A program made the position numbers and the translations under genes. DNA of 64,000 nucleotides from Lactobacillus sp. MRS-253-APC-2B (lineage in GTDB: Bacteria > Bacillota > Bacilli > Lactobacillales > Lactobacillaceae): the NCBI RefSeq assembly GCF_012843675.1, contig NZ_JABAFO010000008.1:19783-83782 (forward strand), given 5' to 3'. The notes beneath the pieces were generated by a model. It saw only the letters and a list, made by a program, of their open reading frames with translations, had not been told where the DNA came from and searched no databases. Shown in pieces: positions 7,956-17,193 of the stretch (the stretch's first letter is position 1; each line of letters starts with the position of its first letter).

Positions 7956-9890
7956 ATGGATCATAAACGAGTCGCCCAAACCGTTGTCAAAGCGGTGGGC
8001 AAAGATAATATCGTGGCTGCTGCACACTGTGCCACGCGGCTTCGTTTGGTGGTCAAGGATGATTCCAAGATCGATCAAAAAATGTTGGATAATGATGCTG
8101 ACATCAAAGGGACGTTTGAAACGAATGGTCAATACCAGATCATCATCGGCCCTGGTGATGTCAACAATGTCTATGATGAAATGGTTAAGATTACCGGTTT
8201 AAAAGAAATGTCAACCGATGATCTGAAACAGGTTGCAGCTAAGAACCAAAAGACGAATCCAGTGATGGCGTTCATCAAGCTGTTGTCTGACATCTTCGTA
8301 CCGTTGATTCCAGCCCTGGTTGCCGGCGGTCTTTTGATGGCTTTGGACAACGTGCTGGCTTCACCTGGTCTGTTTGGGCCTAAGTCAGTCATTCAGATGT
8401 ACCCTTCGCTCAAGGGCATTGAATCAATGGTCAACGTAATGTCGGCAGCACCATTTACGTTCCTGCCAATTCTGGTTGGGATCTCTGGTGCCAAACGGTT
8501 TGGCGCCAACCCATTCCTGGGCGCGGTTGTTGGTATGATGATGACCTCGCCGTTGCTGCAGGCAGGTCATTTCTGGAACGTCTTTGGTCTGCACGTTTCA
8601 ATGCAGCCTTACACGGGGCAGGTTATTCCGGCGCTGGCTGCAGTTTGGCTGCTGTCAATCTTTGAAAAGTGGTTCCATAAGAAATTGCCAAGTGCGGTTG
8701 ACTTCACGTTTACGCCACTGCTGTCGATTCTGCTGACTGGTTTTCTGACGTTTACCATCGTGGGTCCAGTGATGCGGGATCTTTCCGACTGGATCACGGC
8801 TGCAATTGTTTGGATTTACAACACGCTTGGCTGGGTCGGCACTGGTATCTTTGGTGCCTTCTACTCACCAATTGTCTTGACGGGGCTGCACCAAAGCTTC
8901 CCAGCCATCGAAACGCAATTGATTTCAGCCTTTAAGTCAGGTACTGGCTATGGCGACTTTATCTTTGTCGTTGCCTCAATGGCTAACGTTGCGCAAGGGG
9001 CTGCGACGACAGCGGTCTACTTCTTGACCAAGAGCAAGAAGATGAAGGGGCTTTCCAGTTCAGCTGCGGTTTCGGCCTTGTTGGGGATTACGGAACCAGC
9101 CATCTTCGGGGTTAATCTGAAATTGAAGTTTCCATTCTTCTGTGCTTTGATTGGTTCTTGTGTGGCCAGTGCATTGGCCGGTATGTTCCACGTTATTGCC
9201 GTATCGCTCGGTTCCGCTGGTTTCATTGGCTTCCTTTCAATCAATGCCAAATCGATTCCGCTTTATATTCTGTGTGAACTGGTCAGCTTTGCCATTGCAT
9301 TCTGTGTTACGTTCTTCTACGGCAAGGCCCACCACAACTTGGTTGACCCGGTTACCGAGACTGAAGCTGATGCTGAAGCCAAGGCCGTTGAGATCCAAGC
9401 AGAAGCAACTGCTGCTGAGCCAGCCAGTGCCGTTAAGAGCGAGGATGTCTTGAGCCCAGTTGATGGTAAGGTTGAGGATCTGTCCAAAGTTAAAGATGAG
9501 GTCTTCTCCCAAAAGATGATGGGTGATGGCGCCGCCGTTGTACCAAGTGATGGCACTATTTACTCACCAGTTGATGGTAAGATTACCGTTGCCTACGCTA
9601 CTAAGCATGCATATGGCATTACGTCTGACGATGGTGCCGAAATTCTGATCCACGTTGGTTTGGACACGGTTAACCTGAAGGGCGAACACTTTACCAGCGC
9701 GGTTGAGCAGGGCCAAACCGTTAAGCGCGGCGACAAGCTGGGAACGGTTGATCTCAAGGCAGTTGAAGCTGCCGGCTACGACACTACGGTAATGGTCGTT
9801 GTTACCAACACGGCTAGCTATGCCAAGGTTGAACACGTAGCAGAGGGCGACATCAAGCATGGCGAAAAGCTGATTCAAGTTGCCAACTAA
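7956..9890 (+). CDS. scrA: PTS sucrose transporter subunit EIIBCA
   Basis: A 644-residue fused PTS permease that imports sucrose and phosphorylates it to sucrose-6-phosphate. Domain order is IIB (phosphorylated Cys25 in AHCATRLR), membrane IIC (about 100-455, many hydrophobic helices with GGLLMALDN and the conserved [12 protein letters not shown]), an Ala/Glu-rich linker (about 460-485), then IIA with the phospho-His near residue 566 in [12 protein letters not shown]. This order and sequence fit the glucose/sucrose superfamily, sucrose branch; trehalose is the main alternative. A GGGGAG site precedes the ATG. The shared operator with scrB supports the sucrose assignment. Confidence 0.9.
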   Translation: MDHKRVAQTVVKAVGKDNIVAAAHCATRLRLVVKDDSKIDQKMLDNDADIKGTFETNGQYQIIIGPGDVNNVYDEMVKITGLKEMSTDDLKQVAAKNQKTNPVMAFIKLLSDIFVPLIPALVAGGLLMALDNVLASPGLFGPKSVIQMYPSLKGIESMVNVMSAAPFTFLPILVGISGAKRFGANPFLGAVVGMMMTSPLLQAGHFWNVFGLHVSMQPYTGQVIPALAAVWLLSIFEKWFHKKLPSAVDFTFTPLLSILLTGFLTFTIVGPVMRDLSDWITAAIVWIYNTLGWVGTGIFGAFYSPIVLTGLHQSFPAIETQLISAFKSGTGYGDFIFVVASMANVAQGAATTAVYFLTKSKKMKGLSSSAAVSALLGITEPAIFGVNLKLKFPFFCALIGSCVASALAGMFHVIAVSLGSAGFIGFLSINAKSIPLYILCELVSFAIAFCVTFFYGKAHHNLVDPVTETEADAEAKAVEIQAEATAAEPASAVKSEDVLSPVDGKVEDLSKVKDEVFSQKMMGDGAAVVPSDGTIYSPVDGKITVAYATKHAYGITSDDGAEILIHVGLDTVNLKGEHFTSAVEQGQTVKRGDKLGTVDLKAVEAAGYDTTVMVVVTNTASYAKVEHVAEGDIKHGEKLIQVAN

Positions 9891-9918
9891 AAATCAAATA
9901 CCTTCTCTGCATTAATGC

Positions 9919-9957
9919 AAAAGCAGCTCGATTACTGGGAATCGGGCTGCTTTTTTT
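9919..9957 (+). terminator. intrinsic terminator after sucrose PTS
   Basis: AAGCAGCTCGATT and AATCGGGCTGCTT pair as a stem, followed by a run of seven T. Confidence 0.88.
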
Positions 9958-10006
9958 ATATAATAAAATTTAATATTCAAAATGTTTAATGCTTGAGGAG
10001 GTAAAA

Positions 10007-10597
10007 ATGACTTTTCCACAATTAGACCTGGCTGATGCCAAGGGTCCTAAAGCAACTATTAAGACCAACCACGGTGACATCGTGATTCAATTGTTCCCAG
10101 AGCAGGCGCCCAAGACGGTTGAGAATTTCATTACGCTTGCTAAGCAAGGCTACTATGATGGCGTGACGTTCCATCGGGTCATTCCTGAATTTATGATTCA
10201 AGGTGGTGATCCAACCGGTACCGGTGCTGGCGGTCAAAGCAGCTTTGGCGCACCGTTTGAAGATGAATTCAGTCGTGAACTGTTTAACTTCAATGGGGCG
10301 CTGTCAATGGCCAATGCCGGCCCCAATACCAACGGCAGCCAATTCTTTATCGTCAGTGCTACGCAGGTGCCTGATAATATGATTGGTCAAATGAAGCAGC
10401 TGGGCTGGCCAGCCGAAGTCGTAGCCAATTACGAAAAGAATGGTGGCACGCCTTGGCTTGATGGACATCATACCGTCTTTGGCCAGGTAGTCAGCGGCAT
10501 GGACGTGGTTGACGAGATCAGCAAGGTTGCTCGTGATGCGGCTGACAAGCCGAAAGAAGACGTTGTAATGACAACGGTTGAAATTGATGAAGCTTAG
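10007..10597 (+). CDS. peptidyl-prolyl cis-trans isomerase, cyclophilin type
   Basis: A 196-residue cyclophilin that catalyses prolyl isomerisation during protein folding. Conserved segments include [19 protein letters not shown] (catalytic Arg in FHR), [23 protein letters not shown], and [20 protein letters not shown]. There is no signal peptide or lipobox, so it is cytoplasmic. The open frame extends upstream, but the strong GAGGAGG site immediately before the ATG at 10007 fixes the start. It is monocistronic, between terminators at 9919 and 10611. Confidence 0.95.
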   Translation: MTFPQLDLADAKGPKATIKTNHGDIVIQLFPEQAPKTVENFITLAKQGYYDGVTFHRVIPEFMIQGGDPTGTGAGGQSSFGAPFEDEFSRELFNFNGALSMANAGPNTNGSQFFIVSATQVPDNMIGQMKQLGWPAEVVANYEKNGGTPWLDGHHTVFGQVVSGMDVVDEISKVARDAADKPKEDVVMTTVEIDEA

Positions 10598-10610
10598 CAT
10601 ATGATTATCA

Positions 10611-10648
10611 AACCGCAGACAGTGTTTAAAGGCTGTCTGCGGTTTTTT
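10611..10648 (+). terminator. intrinsic terminator after cyclophilin gene
   Basis: AACCGCAGACAG and CTGTCTGCGGTT form a stem around GTGTTTAAAGG, followed by six T. Confidence 0.92.
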
Positions 10649-10934
10649 ATATGCCTTGAGATTAATAGCCGATTACATATAAAATGACTGATTACTCGAA
10701 CGGGCGAAAGATTTTTAGATTTTTTTGAAATTAATTAAAGATTGTGCAAAAGTTTCAAAAAGATTAAAACGGCTTGGTAACGGGTTTTTGATGGGGGATT
10801 ATAAGTAATTGTTATAAGCTCTATGTGTTTTGACTATAGCAGTTTGTGCAGAGTAAAGTTGGAACCGTAGAAAAGCAACAACGCTTACATCACTTTGTTT
10901 ATATCGCATGTTGAATTCAATTGGAGGTTTTAAT
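10649..10934 (+). promoter_or_regulatory. long 5' region of the fumC-frd operon
   Basis: No gene is visible in this stretch. It is A/T-rich and contains GTTTCAAAAAGATTAAAAC (10752-10770), which resembles an element in the citM and mdh promoters. Possible promoter boxes include TTGATG at 10788 and TATAAG at 10813. Read on the minus strand, TGTAAGCGTTGTTG (about 10876-10889) is a 12/14 cre-like sequence in the leader. The GGAGG at 10922-10926 is the fumC ribosome site. Confidence 0.45.
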
Positions 10935-12332
10935 ATGCCAGAATTTCGTACTGAAGAAGATACTCTAGGTCCAGTTCAAATCCCTGCCGATGCTTTGTGG
11001 GGTCCTCAAACTGAACGGAGCCGTCACAACTTCCCAACTGGCCAATACATGCCAATCGCTATTATTCGTGCACTGCTGAACATTAAGAAGGCAGCTGCTC
11101 AAGCTAACATGGAAACCAACGCGATTTCTGAAGAAAAGGGTAACCTGATCGTTAAAGCCGTTGATGAACTGCTGGCTTTGAGCGATGAAGATCTGCGCAA
11201 GGACTTCCCATTGAAGGTTTACCAAACCGGTTCCGGTACGCAGACCAACATGAACACTAACGAAGTCGTAGCTCATAAGGCAATGCAGATCAACCCAGAC
11301 GTTGAAATCCTGCCTAACGATGATGTTAACAAGGGCCAAAGCTCAAACGACACGTTCCCAACTGCTATGAACGTCGTTGCCTTAGAAGCACTGGACAAGC
11401 TGAAGCCAGCCGTACAACACCTGATCGATGAATTGAAGATCAAACAAGACAAGTACTGGGAAACGGTTAAGGTTGGTCGGACTCACTTGCAAGATGCCGT
11501 TCCATTGACTTTTGGTCAAGAAGTATCCGGCTACGTATCTGCACTTGAACACGACCTTAAGTACATCGAACAGCTTGAACCAACGCTGGAAGAATTGGCA
11601 ATCGGTGGGACGGCTGTTGGTACTGGTCTGAACGCTGCTGAAGGCATGCCTGAAAAGATCGCCGAAAAGCTAAGCCAAGCATACGGTCTGAAGCTGACTG
11701 CCAAGAGCAACAAGTTCTATGGCCTGTCACACCACTCTGGCCTCAATGTGGTTCATGGTGCTTTGAAGACGCTGGCTGCCGACATGTTTAAGATCGCTCA
11801 AGACATCCGTTTCCTGGCTTCTGGTCCACGGGCCGGCTATGGTGAACTGCACATCCCAGCTAACGAACCAGGCTCTTCAATCATGCCTGGTAAGGTTAAC
11901 CCAACTCAAGCTGAAGCCGTTACGATGGCTGCTTTGCGAGTGTTCGGCAATGACGTGGTCGTTTCAACTGCCTCCTCACAAGGTAACTTTGAAATGAACG
12001 TCTTCAAGCCGGTTATGATTGATGCCTTCCTGGAATCTGCCGACCTGCTGACGGGTACGACGATGGGCTTTGCTGACAAGATGATTCATGGTCTGACGGT
12101 CAACGAAAAGCGGATGAAGGAACTGCTGGACAACTCACTGATGACGGTTACGGCACTTTCCCCACACATTGGCTACCATGACAGTGCCAAGATTGCTCAA
12201 GCTGCTGACAAGGCTGGCAGCACGCTGAAAGAAGCTGCCTTGAAGTCTGGCAAGGTTACCGAAGAGCAATACGACGAATGGATGGATCCGCTGAAGATGA
12301 CCAACGCCGATCGTCACGATTACGAAGACTAG
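10935..12332 (+). CDS. fumC: class II fumarate hydratase
   Basis: A 465-residue oxygen-stable fumarase interconverting malate and fumarate. The superfamily signature GSSIMPGKVNP is intact, as are GSGTQTNMNTNEV and KVGRTHLQDAVPLTFGQE. The start is taken at the ATG at 10935 after GGAGG, not at the upstream in-frame codon at 10908. It leads a two-gene operon with a fumarate reductase 16 bases downstream. In this setting it would dehydrate malate to fumarate, feeding succinate formation. This is the reductive direction, used by LAB to dispose of electrons when citrate or malate is present. Confidence 0.96.
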   Translation: MPEFRTEEDTLGPVQIPADALWGPQTERSRHNFPTGQYMPIAIIRALLNIKKAAAQANMETNAISEEKGNLIVKAVDELLALSDEDLRKDFPLKVYQTGSGTQTNMNTNEVVAHKAMQINPDVEILPNDDVNKGQSSNDTFPTAMNVVALEALDKLKPAVQHLIDELKIKQDKYWETVKVGRTHLQDAVPLTFGQEVSGYVSALEHDLKYIEQLEPTLEELAIGGTAVGTGLNAAEGMPEKIAEKLSQAYGLKLTAKSNKFYGLSHHSGLNVVHGALKTLAADMFKIAQDIRFLASGPRAGYGELHIPANEPGSSIMPGKVNPTQAEAVTMAALRVFGNDVVVSTASSQGNFEMNVFKPVMIDAFLESADLLTGTTMGFADKMIHGLTVNEKRMKELLDNSLMTVTALSPHIGYHDSAKIAQAADKAGSTLKEAALKSGKVTEEQYDEWMDPLKMTNADRHDYED

Positions 12333-12348
12333 TTAAAGGAGCTGCAAA

Positions 12349-13737
12349 ATGGCACAATTTCAAACCACGCCAGTCAGTCAGCTGGCAGACAGCTATGATG
12401 CCGTGATCGTCGGTTCTGGCGGTACCGGTCTGGCGGCTGCAATTCAAGCTCATGAACTGGGGATGAACGTTGCCGTGCTGGAAAAAGAAGAACAGCTTGG
12501 CGGTAATACCAACCGAGCCTCTTCTGGGATGAACGCTGCTGAAACCAACGTTCAACTCAAGCATGGCATTATTGACAACATCAATGACTTTTACCGCGAA
12601 ACCTACAAAGACGGCGGTAAGCTCAACGACAAGGACATGCTTGGTTTCTTCGTTGTTCACTCACCACTTGCAATCGACTGGCTGGCCGACCATGGCATCA
12701 AGCTAGAAGACGTTACGATTACCGGTGGGATGTCCAAGAAGCGGACCCACCGTCCAGCTTCAATGGCTCCAATTGGTGGTTTTCTGGTCAAGAGTCTGCT
12801 GGATGTCGCTGCTAAAGAAAACATCCCCGTCTTTAACAAGGTTAAGGTTGAAAAGCTGGTTAAAAACGACCAAGGCGCAGTTGCCGGGGTCGTAGCCAGC
12901 GTTGATGGTCAGCCAAAGCAGATCAATGCTAAGGCTGTGCTGCTGGCAACCGGTGGCTTTGGGGCCTCTAAGGAATACATCAAGCGCTATCGTCCAGACC
13001 TGGCTGATTACAAGACGACCAACCAGCCTGGGGCAACCGGTGACGGCTTAAAGCTGGCTGAAGAGGTTGGCGCTCAATTGACGCAGATGAATTTTGTTCA
13101 AGTTCACCCAACCGTTCAACAAGACAATCCACACGTCTACCTGATTGGCGAAGCCGTTCGTGGTGAAGGGGCCATCTTGGTCAACTTCCAAGGTGAACGT
13201 TTTGTTAATGAACTGAACACGCGCAAGATCGTTTCCGAAACGATTACCGCCTTGCCAGAACATAGTGCCTACCTGATCTTTGACCAAGGCGTTCGTGACC
13301 ATGCCAAGGCTATTGAGTTCTACGACAAGGTTGGCTTGGTTGTTCATGGTGACACGGTTGAAGACCTGGCCAAGAACCTGAAGATGGATCCGGCGGTGCT
13401 TAAGAATACGGTCGAAACTTGGAACCAGGCCGTTCAAGCCGGTGAAGACAAAGAATTCGGTCGGACGACGGGGATGGATCGCGATCTGTCCAAGTCAGGC
13501 TACTTTGCCATTCACATTGCTCCAGCCATCCACTACACGATGGGTGGAATTCACATCAACACCAAGACGCAGGTTCTTGACGGCAATGGTGACGTGATCC
13601 CTGGTCTGTACGCAGCCGGTGAGGTTTCCGGCGGTCTGCACGGTAACAACCGGGTCGGCGGTAACTCAATTGCTGAAACGATCATCTTTGGTCGTCAAGC
13701 CGGTCAACAAGTAACGGTTTACGCTCGCGAACATTAA
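12349..13737 (+). CDS. frdA: FAD-dependent fumarate reductase (flavocytochrome c family)
   Basis: A 462-residue soluble flavoprotein that reduces fumarate to succinate. The FAD-binding VGSGGTG lies at about residues 21-27 and the second FAD motif is GLYAAGEVSGGLHGNNR near the C-terminus. Catalytic-region motifs FVQVHPTVQ and GERFVNEL are present. It lacks the N-terminal haem domain and the FMN-binding domain seen in some relatives, so electrons must come from another donor, which is not evident here. No secretion signal is present. It starts 16 bases after fumC with an AAAGGAG site, and a hairpin terminator follows at 13777. Confidence 0.92.
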   Translation: MAQFQTTPVSQLADSYDAVIVGSGGTGLAAAIQAHELGMNVAVLEKEEQLGGNTNRASSGMNAAETNVQLKHGIIDNINDFYRETYKDGGKLNDKDMLGFFVVHSPLAIDWLADHGIKLEDVTITGGMSKKRTHRPASMAPIGGFLVKSLLDVAAKENIPVFNKVKVEKLVKNDQGAVAGVVASVDGQPKQINAKAVLLATGGFGASKEYIKRYRPDLADYKTTNQPGATGDGLKLAEEVGAQLTQMNFVQVHPTVQQDNPHVYLIGEAVRGEGAILVNFQGERFVNELNTRKIVSETITALPEHSAYLIFDQGVRDHAKAIEFYDKVGLVVHGDTVEDLAKNLKMDPAVLKNTVETWNQAVQAGEDKEFGRTTGMDRDLSKSGYFAIHIAPAIHYTMGGIHINTKTQVLDGNGDVIPGLYAAGEVSGGLHGNNRVGGNSIAETIIFGRQAGQQVTVYAREH

Positions 13738-13776
13738 TTTTCTGCCTTCAATAGCGTACGCGGGTCTAAATATTTG

Positions 13777-13818
13777 AATACGGCAGGGTTAGGGATTTTG
13801 CCCTGTCGTATTATTAGC
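13777..13818 (+). terminator. terminator-like hairpin after frdA
   Basis: AATACGGCAGGG (13777-13788) pairs with CCCTGTCGTATT (13801-13812) around a loop. The following tract is only moderately T-rich, so termination may be partial. Confidence 0.6.
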
Positions 13819-13828
13819 CATTATTTTG

Positions 13829-13857
13829 TTGAAATTATCACAAGAAGCGTGTACAAT
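13829..13857 (+). promoter_or_regulatory. sigma-A promoter of the mdh gene
   Basis: TTGAAA (13829-13834), a 17-base spacer and TACAAT (13852-13857). The GCGTG before the -10 box recurs in the citM promoter. A motif like that of the citM and fumC promoters, TTTTGAAAAAGTG, follows at about 13878-13890. Confidence 0.65.
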
Positions 13858-13932
13858 ACTGAATTTTGTTAGAAAATTTTTGAAAAAGTGTCTAAACAGT
13901 CTTTTTCAGTCGAGTAGAGAGGAAAATCAGAT

Positions 13933-14853
13933 ATGTCAAAAGTTATGCTGGTTGGCGACGGTGCGGTTGGTTCCGCTTTTGCCAACGATTTACTGCAACA
14001 CGTTAGTCTGGATGAATTGATCATTGTTGATCGTAAGACGCAAAAAGCGGCTGGTGATGCAATGGATTTAGAAGACCTGGCTATGTTCGATGGTACGACG
14101 GTAGTACGCGGTGGCAAGTATGAGGATGCGGCTGACACTGACGTTGTAGTTATTACGGCCGGAATTCCGCGCAAGCCGGGTGAGAGTCGGCTGGATCTGG
14201 TTAACAAAAACGTTGGGATCTTAAAGACGATCATCGACCCAATCGTTAAGAGCGGCTTTAAGGGAATCTTTGTCGTCGCCTCCAACCCAGTTGATATTTT
14301 GACAACGCTGACGCAGCGGATCTCTGGTTTTCCAAAGAACCGGGTCATCGGTACGGGGACGTCGCTTGATACGGCTCGGCTGCGCGTGGCACTTGCCAAG
14401 CGCTGCCATGTGCCGGTACGTGAAATCAGCGTTGACGTCTTAGGTGAGCACGGTGACACATCGTTTGCCAACTTTGATGAAGCAACGATTGCCGGCAAAC
14501 CATTAAAGGAGTTTGCTGACGTTACTGATGAAGAGCTTGCGGAAATGCAGTCTGGTGTTAAGAAAAAGGGTGGCGCCATCATTCGTTCCAAGGGTGCCAC
14601 CTACTACGGCGTGGCCCGCTGCCTGTCTTTGATCTGTGAAGCCATCATCTTCAACCGTTCGATTGTCTTGCCACTTTCGGCACCATTGAATGGTCAATAC
14701 GGTATCAAGGATCTGTATCTGGGGACGCCAGCCTCTGTTAACCGGACTGGAATTCGCTATGTCATTGAAACGCCGCTTTCAAAACGCGAGGTAGCGGCAA
14801 TGCAGCACTCCGCCGCCAAAATGAAAGAAGTTTTGGATGGCGTTGAGCTTTAG
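13933..14853 (+). CDS. mdh: LDH/MDH-family 2-hydroxyacid dehydrogenase, probable malate dehydrogenase
   Basis: A 306-residue NAD-dependent dehydrogenase with GDGAVGSAF (8-16), catalytic His173 in GEHGDTS, the Asp146/Arg149 pair in SLDTARLR, and substrate-carboxylate Arg86. The specificity loop reads AGIPRKPGESR. The residue equivalent to position 102 of Bacillus LDH is Arg80, where lactate dehydrogenases have Gln and malate dehydrogenases have Arg. Automatic annotation would likely say L-lactate dehydrogenase, but the residue and the surrounding citrate/fumarate genes point to oxaloacetate reduction to malate. A GAGAGGA site precedes the ATG. It is followed 40 bases later by the DASS transporter gene. 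Enzyme specificity is inference. Confidence 0.8.
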   Translation: MSKVMLVGDGAVGSAFANDLLQHVSLDELIIVDRKTQKAAGDAMDLEDLAMFDGTTVVRGGKYEDAADTDVVVITAGIPRKPGESRLDLVNKNVGILKTIIDPIVKSGFKGIFVVASNPVDILTTLTQRISGFPKNRVIGTGTSLDTARLRVALAKRCHVPVREISVDVLGEHGDTSFANFDEATIAGKPLKEFADVTDEELAEMQSGVKKKGGAIIRSKGATYYGVARCLSLICEAIIFNRSIVLPLSAPLNGQYGIKDLYLGTPASVNRTGIRYVIETPLSKREVAAMQHSAAKMKEVLDGVEL

Positions 14854-14893
14854 ATTAGGATTTTGAGACAACCTTTTTGGAGGAAATATCACA

Positions 14894-16312
14894 ATGGGTT
14901 TAGCAAAAGTTAAGTATAAGGGCTTTATTGCCCCATTAATTATCGGGCTGCTGATCTGGTTCACGGCTCCAGTCCGACCAGCCGGCGTATCAGTTGCCGC
15001 TTGGCATATGATGGCGATCTTTATTGCAACGATTGCTGCCTGTATTACGCAGCCGCTGCCAATTGCCGCGGTTACGCTGATTGGCTTTACGGTAGTAGTC
15101 ATGACGAAACTGGTGCCAATGGATGATGCTTTGATGGCCTTCAGCAACTCTTCTTCTTGGCTGATTGCCATGGCCTTTATGTTGGCACGTGGGATCATCA
15201 AGACTGGTCTGGGTCACCGAATTGCCTTATATCTGATCAAGGCCTTTGGTAAAAAGACGCTTGGTCTGGCCTATGCCGTTGGAGGAATCGATCTGATCAC
15301 GGCGCCAGCTACGCCTTCCAACACGGCTCGTGCCGGTGGGATCGTGTACCCACTGGTTGAATCACTGGCCAAGACGTTTGGTTCTGAGCCAAATGACGAT
15401 TCACGTAAAAAAATCGGGGCCTTTCTGACGTTCTCTGAATTTAACAGCAACATCATCACTTCGGCTATGTTTATGACGGCTTTGGCACCTAACCTGGTTA
15501 TCGTTGCCCTGGCTAAGACGATGAAGATTCACATTACCTGGCTGGGCTGGTTTACGGCCAGCGTTGTCCCTTGTTTGCTGCTGTTTATCTTGGTGCCATA
15601 TGTCATCTACAAGATGTATCCACCTGAGATCAAGGAAACGCCTAATGCCCGTGAATGGGCTGACAAGAGCCTGCGCGAAATGGGACCAATGAAGGTTTCT
15701 GAAAAGGTTATGGCTGGTGTTTTCATCTTAACGATTATTTTGTGGATGATGTCCAATGTCCTTGGCATTGAAGCTTCATTCGTTGCCTTTTTGGCAATCT
15801 GCTTGTTGCTGATCTTTGGGGTTTTGACTACTAAGGATCTGTTGAGTGAAACGGGTGCTTGGAACGTATTGATCTGGCTTTCAATTCTGGTCTTCATGGC
15901 CGGCGAGCTTTCTGAAATGGGCCTGATCAAGTGGCTGTCAAAATCGATCGCCAGTGGTCTGCATGGTATGAACTGGGTTGCAGTGTTGGCAATTCTGATG
16001 GTTATCTACTTCTATGCTCACTACCTGTTTGCCAGTGCCACGGCGCACGTTACGGCTCTTTACGCGCCATTTGTCGGCGTTGCGATTTCTGCCGGTGCTC
16101 CAGTTATGCTGGCGGCAATGTCACTGGCATTCTGTTCGGCAATCATGGCTTCGACTACTCACTATGCCAACGGTCCTGCTTCCATTTTGGCAAGTTCCGG
16201 CTATGTCAAGCAGGGTGAATGGTGGCGGATGAGCTTTGTCTTGGGACTGCTTTACTTGGTAGTCTTCTTGACGGTGGCACCGCTTTGGATGAAAGTTATC
16301 GGCATGTGGTAG
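14894..16312 (+). CDS. DASS-family citrate/dicarboxylate transporter
   Basis: A 472-residue membrane protein with about twelve hydrophobic segments, of the divalent anion:sodium symporter superfamily (CitT/TtdT/SdcS relatives). The conserved substrate-site regions are seen as APATPSNTARAGG near residue 137 and ASTTHYANGPASILASSGY near 420. CitT-type members exchange citrate or tartrate for succinate. Sitting between the malate dehydrogenase-like gene and the cit cluster, it is the best candidate for citrate uptake with succinate export, since no 2HCT (CitP) or CitMHS gene lies nearby. TTTTTGGAGGA precedes the ATG. A terminator follows at 16319. Confidence 0.88.
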   Translation: MGLAKVKYKGFIAPLIIGLLIWFTAPVRPAGVSVAAWHMMAIFIATIAACITQPLPIAAVTLIGFTVVVMTKLVPMDDALMAFSNSSSWLIAMAFMLARGIIKTGLGHRIALYLIKAFGKKTLGLAYAVGGIDLITAPATPSNTARAGGIVYPLVESLAKTFGSEPNDDSRKKIGAFLTFSEFNSNIITSAMFMTALAPNLVIVALAKTMKIHITWLGWFTASVVPCLLLFILVPYVIYKMYPPEIKETPNAREWADKSLREMGPMKVSEKVMAGVFILTIILWMMSNVLGIEASFVAFLAICLLLIFGVLTTKDLLSETGAWNVLIWLSILVFMAGELSEMGLIKWLSKSIASGLHGMNWVAVLAILMVIYFYAHYLFASATAHVTALYAPFVGVAISAGAPVMLAAMSLAFCSAIMASTTHYANGPASILASSGYVKQGEWWRMSFVLGLLYLVVFLTVAPLWMKVIGMW

Positions 16313-16318
16313 ACATGC

Positions 16319-16349
16319 AAAAAAGCGATCCGGTCTGGGTCGCTTTTTT
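16319..16349 (+). terminator. intrinsic terminator after DASS transporter
   Basis: AAAAAAGCGATCC and GGGTCGCTTTTTT pair around a short loop, with a T run. Confidence 0.9.
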
Positions 16350-16368
16350 TACATCGAAAGGAAAGATT

Positions 16369-17157
16369 ATGAAATTTATTACATCAGATCACGTACGTCT
16401 GGATTATGAGGATGAGGGTTCAGGCTATCCAATTCTGCTGGTTAGCGGCTTGGGCATGTGTAAGGAAATCTGGCGGCCCACCAAGGCATTTTTATTGCAA
16501 AACGGCTATCGAGTCATTACGTTTGACGCCCGTAATCAAGGGGCTTCTGAGCATACTTTTAAAGGCGCAAGGATTTCGCGGCATGCGATTGATGTTTACG
16601 AATTGTTGAAGAGCTTGTCGATAGAGCATTGTTTGGCAGTAGGACATTCAATGGGCGCTTCAACAATGTTTGGCTACGTCTCGTTATTTGGGCGCGGTCA
16701 GTTGGATGGACTGGTAGACATTGATCAAAGCCCTAAGATGATTAATGATGAGACATGGCATTATGGTTTTAAAGATTTATCATGGGACGAATTTCCAGCA
16801 GCGCTGAAAATGCCGCTGGGCCGCGCTACGGCAGTTGAAATTGATGAAGCCACGGTAGCAGCTGTTCGGCAGGCTAATGCACAGCATCCTTATGATGAGA
16901 GTGCCAACTTAAATTTTGCCATTGATCATGCTTTTCAAGACTGGCGTGACATCGTTGCTTTAATGCCAGTGCCGTTTTTGGCGGTTGCCGGTGAAAAGTC
17001 GCCTTACTTTAATCCTGATTTTCTGCAAGCAATCCAAATCTTAAATGAAAAAGCTCAGACACAGGTTGTTGCTAATGCTGGACATGCCGTGATGGCCGAG
17101 CAGCCAGTCGAGTTCAATGCTGTTTTGGGTGACTTTGTCAAAAAGATCGCACCATAA
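16369..17157 (+). CDS. alpha/beta hydrolase
   Basis: A 262-residue alpha/beta-hydrolase. The nucleophile elbow is GHSMGAS with Ser94, the oxyanion region is VSGLGM, and the likely catalytic His is in NAGHAVMAEQP near the C-terminus. No signal peptide is present. The substrate is unknown; 3-oxoadipate enol-lactonase/esterase-like members share this layout. The frame is open from 16219 across the preceding terminator and transporter, but the GAAAGGAAAG site before the ATG at 16369 sets the start. The gene lies inside the citrate region, convergent with citI, without a clear role in citrate use. Confidence 0.88.
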   Translation: MKFITSDHVRLDYEDEGSGYPILLVSGLGMCKEIWRPTKAFLLQNGYRVITFDARNQGASEHTFKGARISRHAIDVYELLKSLSIEHCLAVGHSMGASTMFGYVSLFGRGQLDGLVDIDQSPKMINDETWHYGFKDLSWDEFPAALKMPLGRATAVEIDEATVAAVRQANAQHPYDESANLNFAIDHAFQDWRDIVALMPVPFLAVAGEKSPYFNPDFLQAIQILNEKAQTQVVANAGHAVMAEQPVEFNAVLGDFVKKIAP

Positions 17158-17186
17158 TAAAAACGTCGCCTAGCTTTTAGACGACG
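17158..17186 (-). terminator. intrinsic terminator of citI
   Basis: Read on the minus strand, CGTCGTCTA and TAGGCGACG pair (one G-T) and are followed by TTTTTATT. Confidence 0.75.
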
Positions 17187-17193
17187 CATTGAG

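Noticed and set aside
16219..16368. N-terminal extension of the alpha/beta hydrolase
   Set aside because: It overlaps the transporter gene and its terminator; the ATG at 16369 has a good ribosome site and begins the family alignment.
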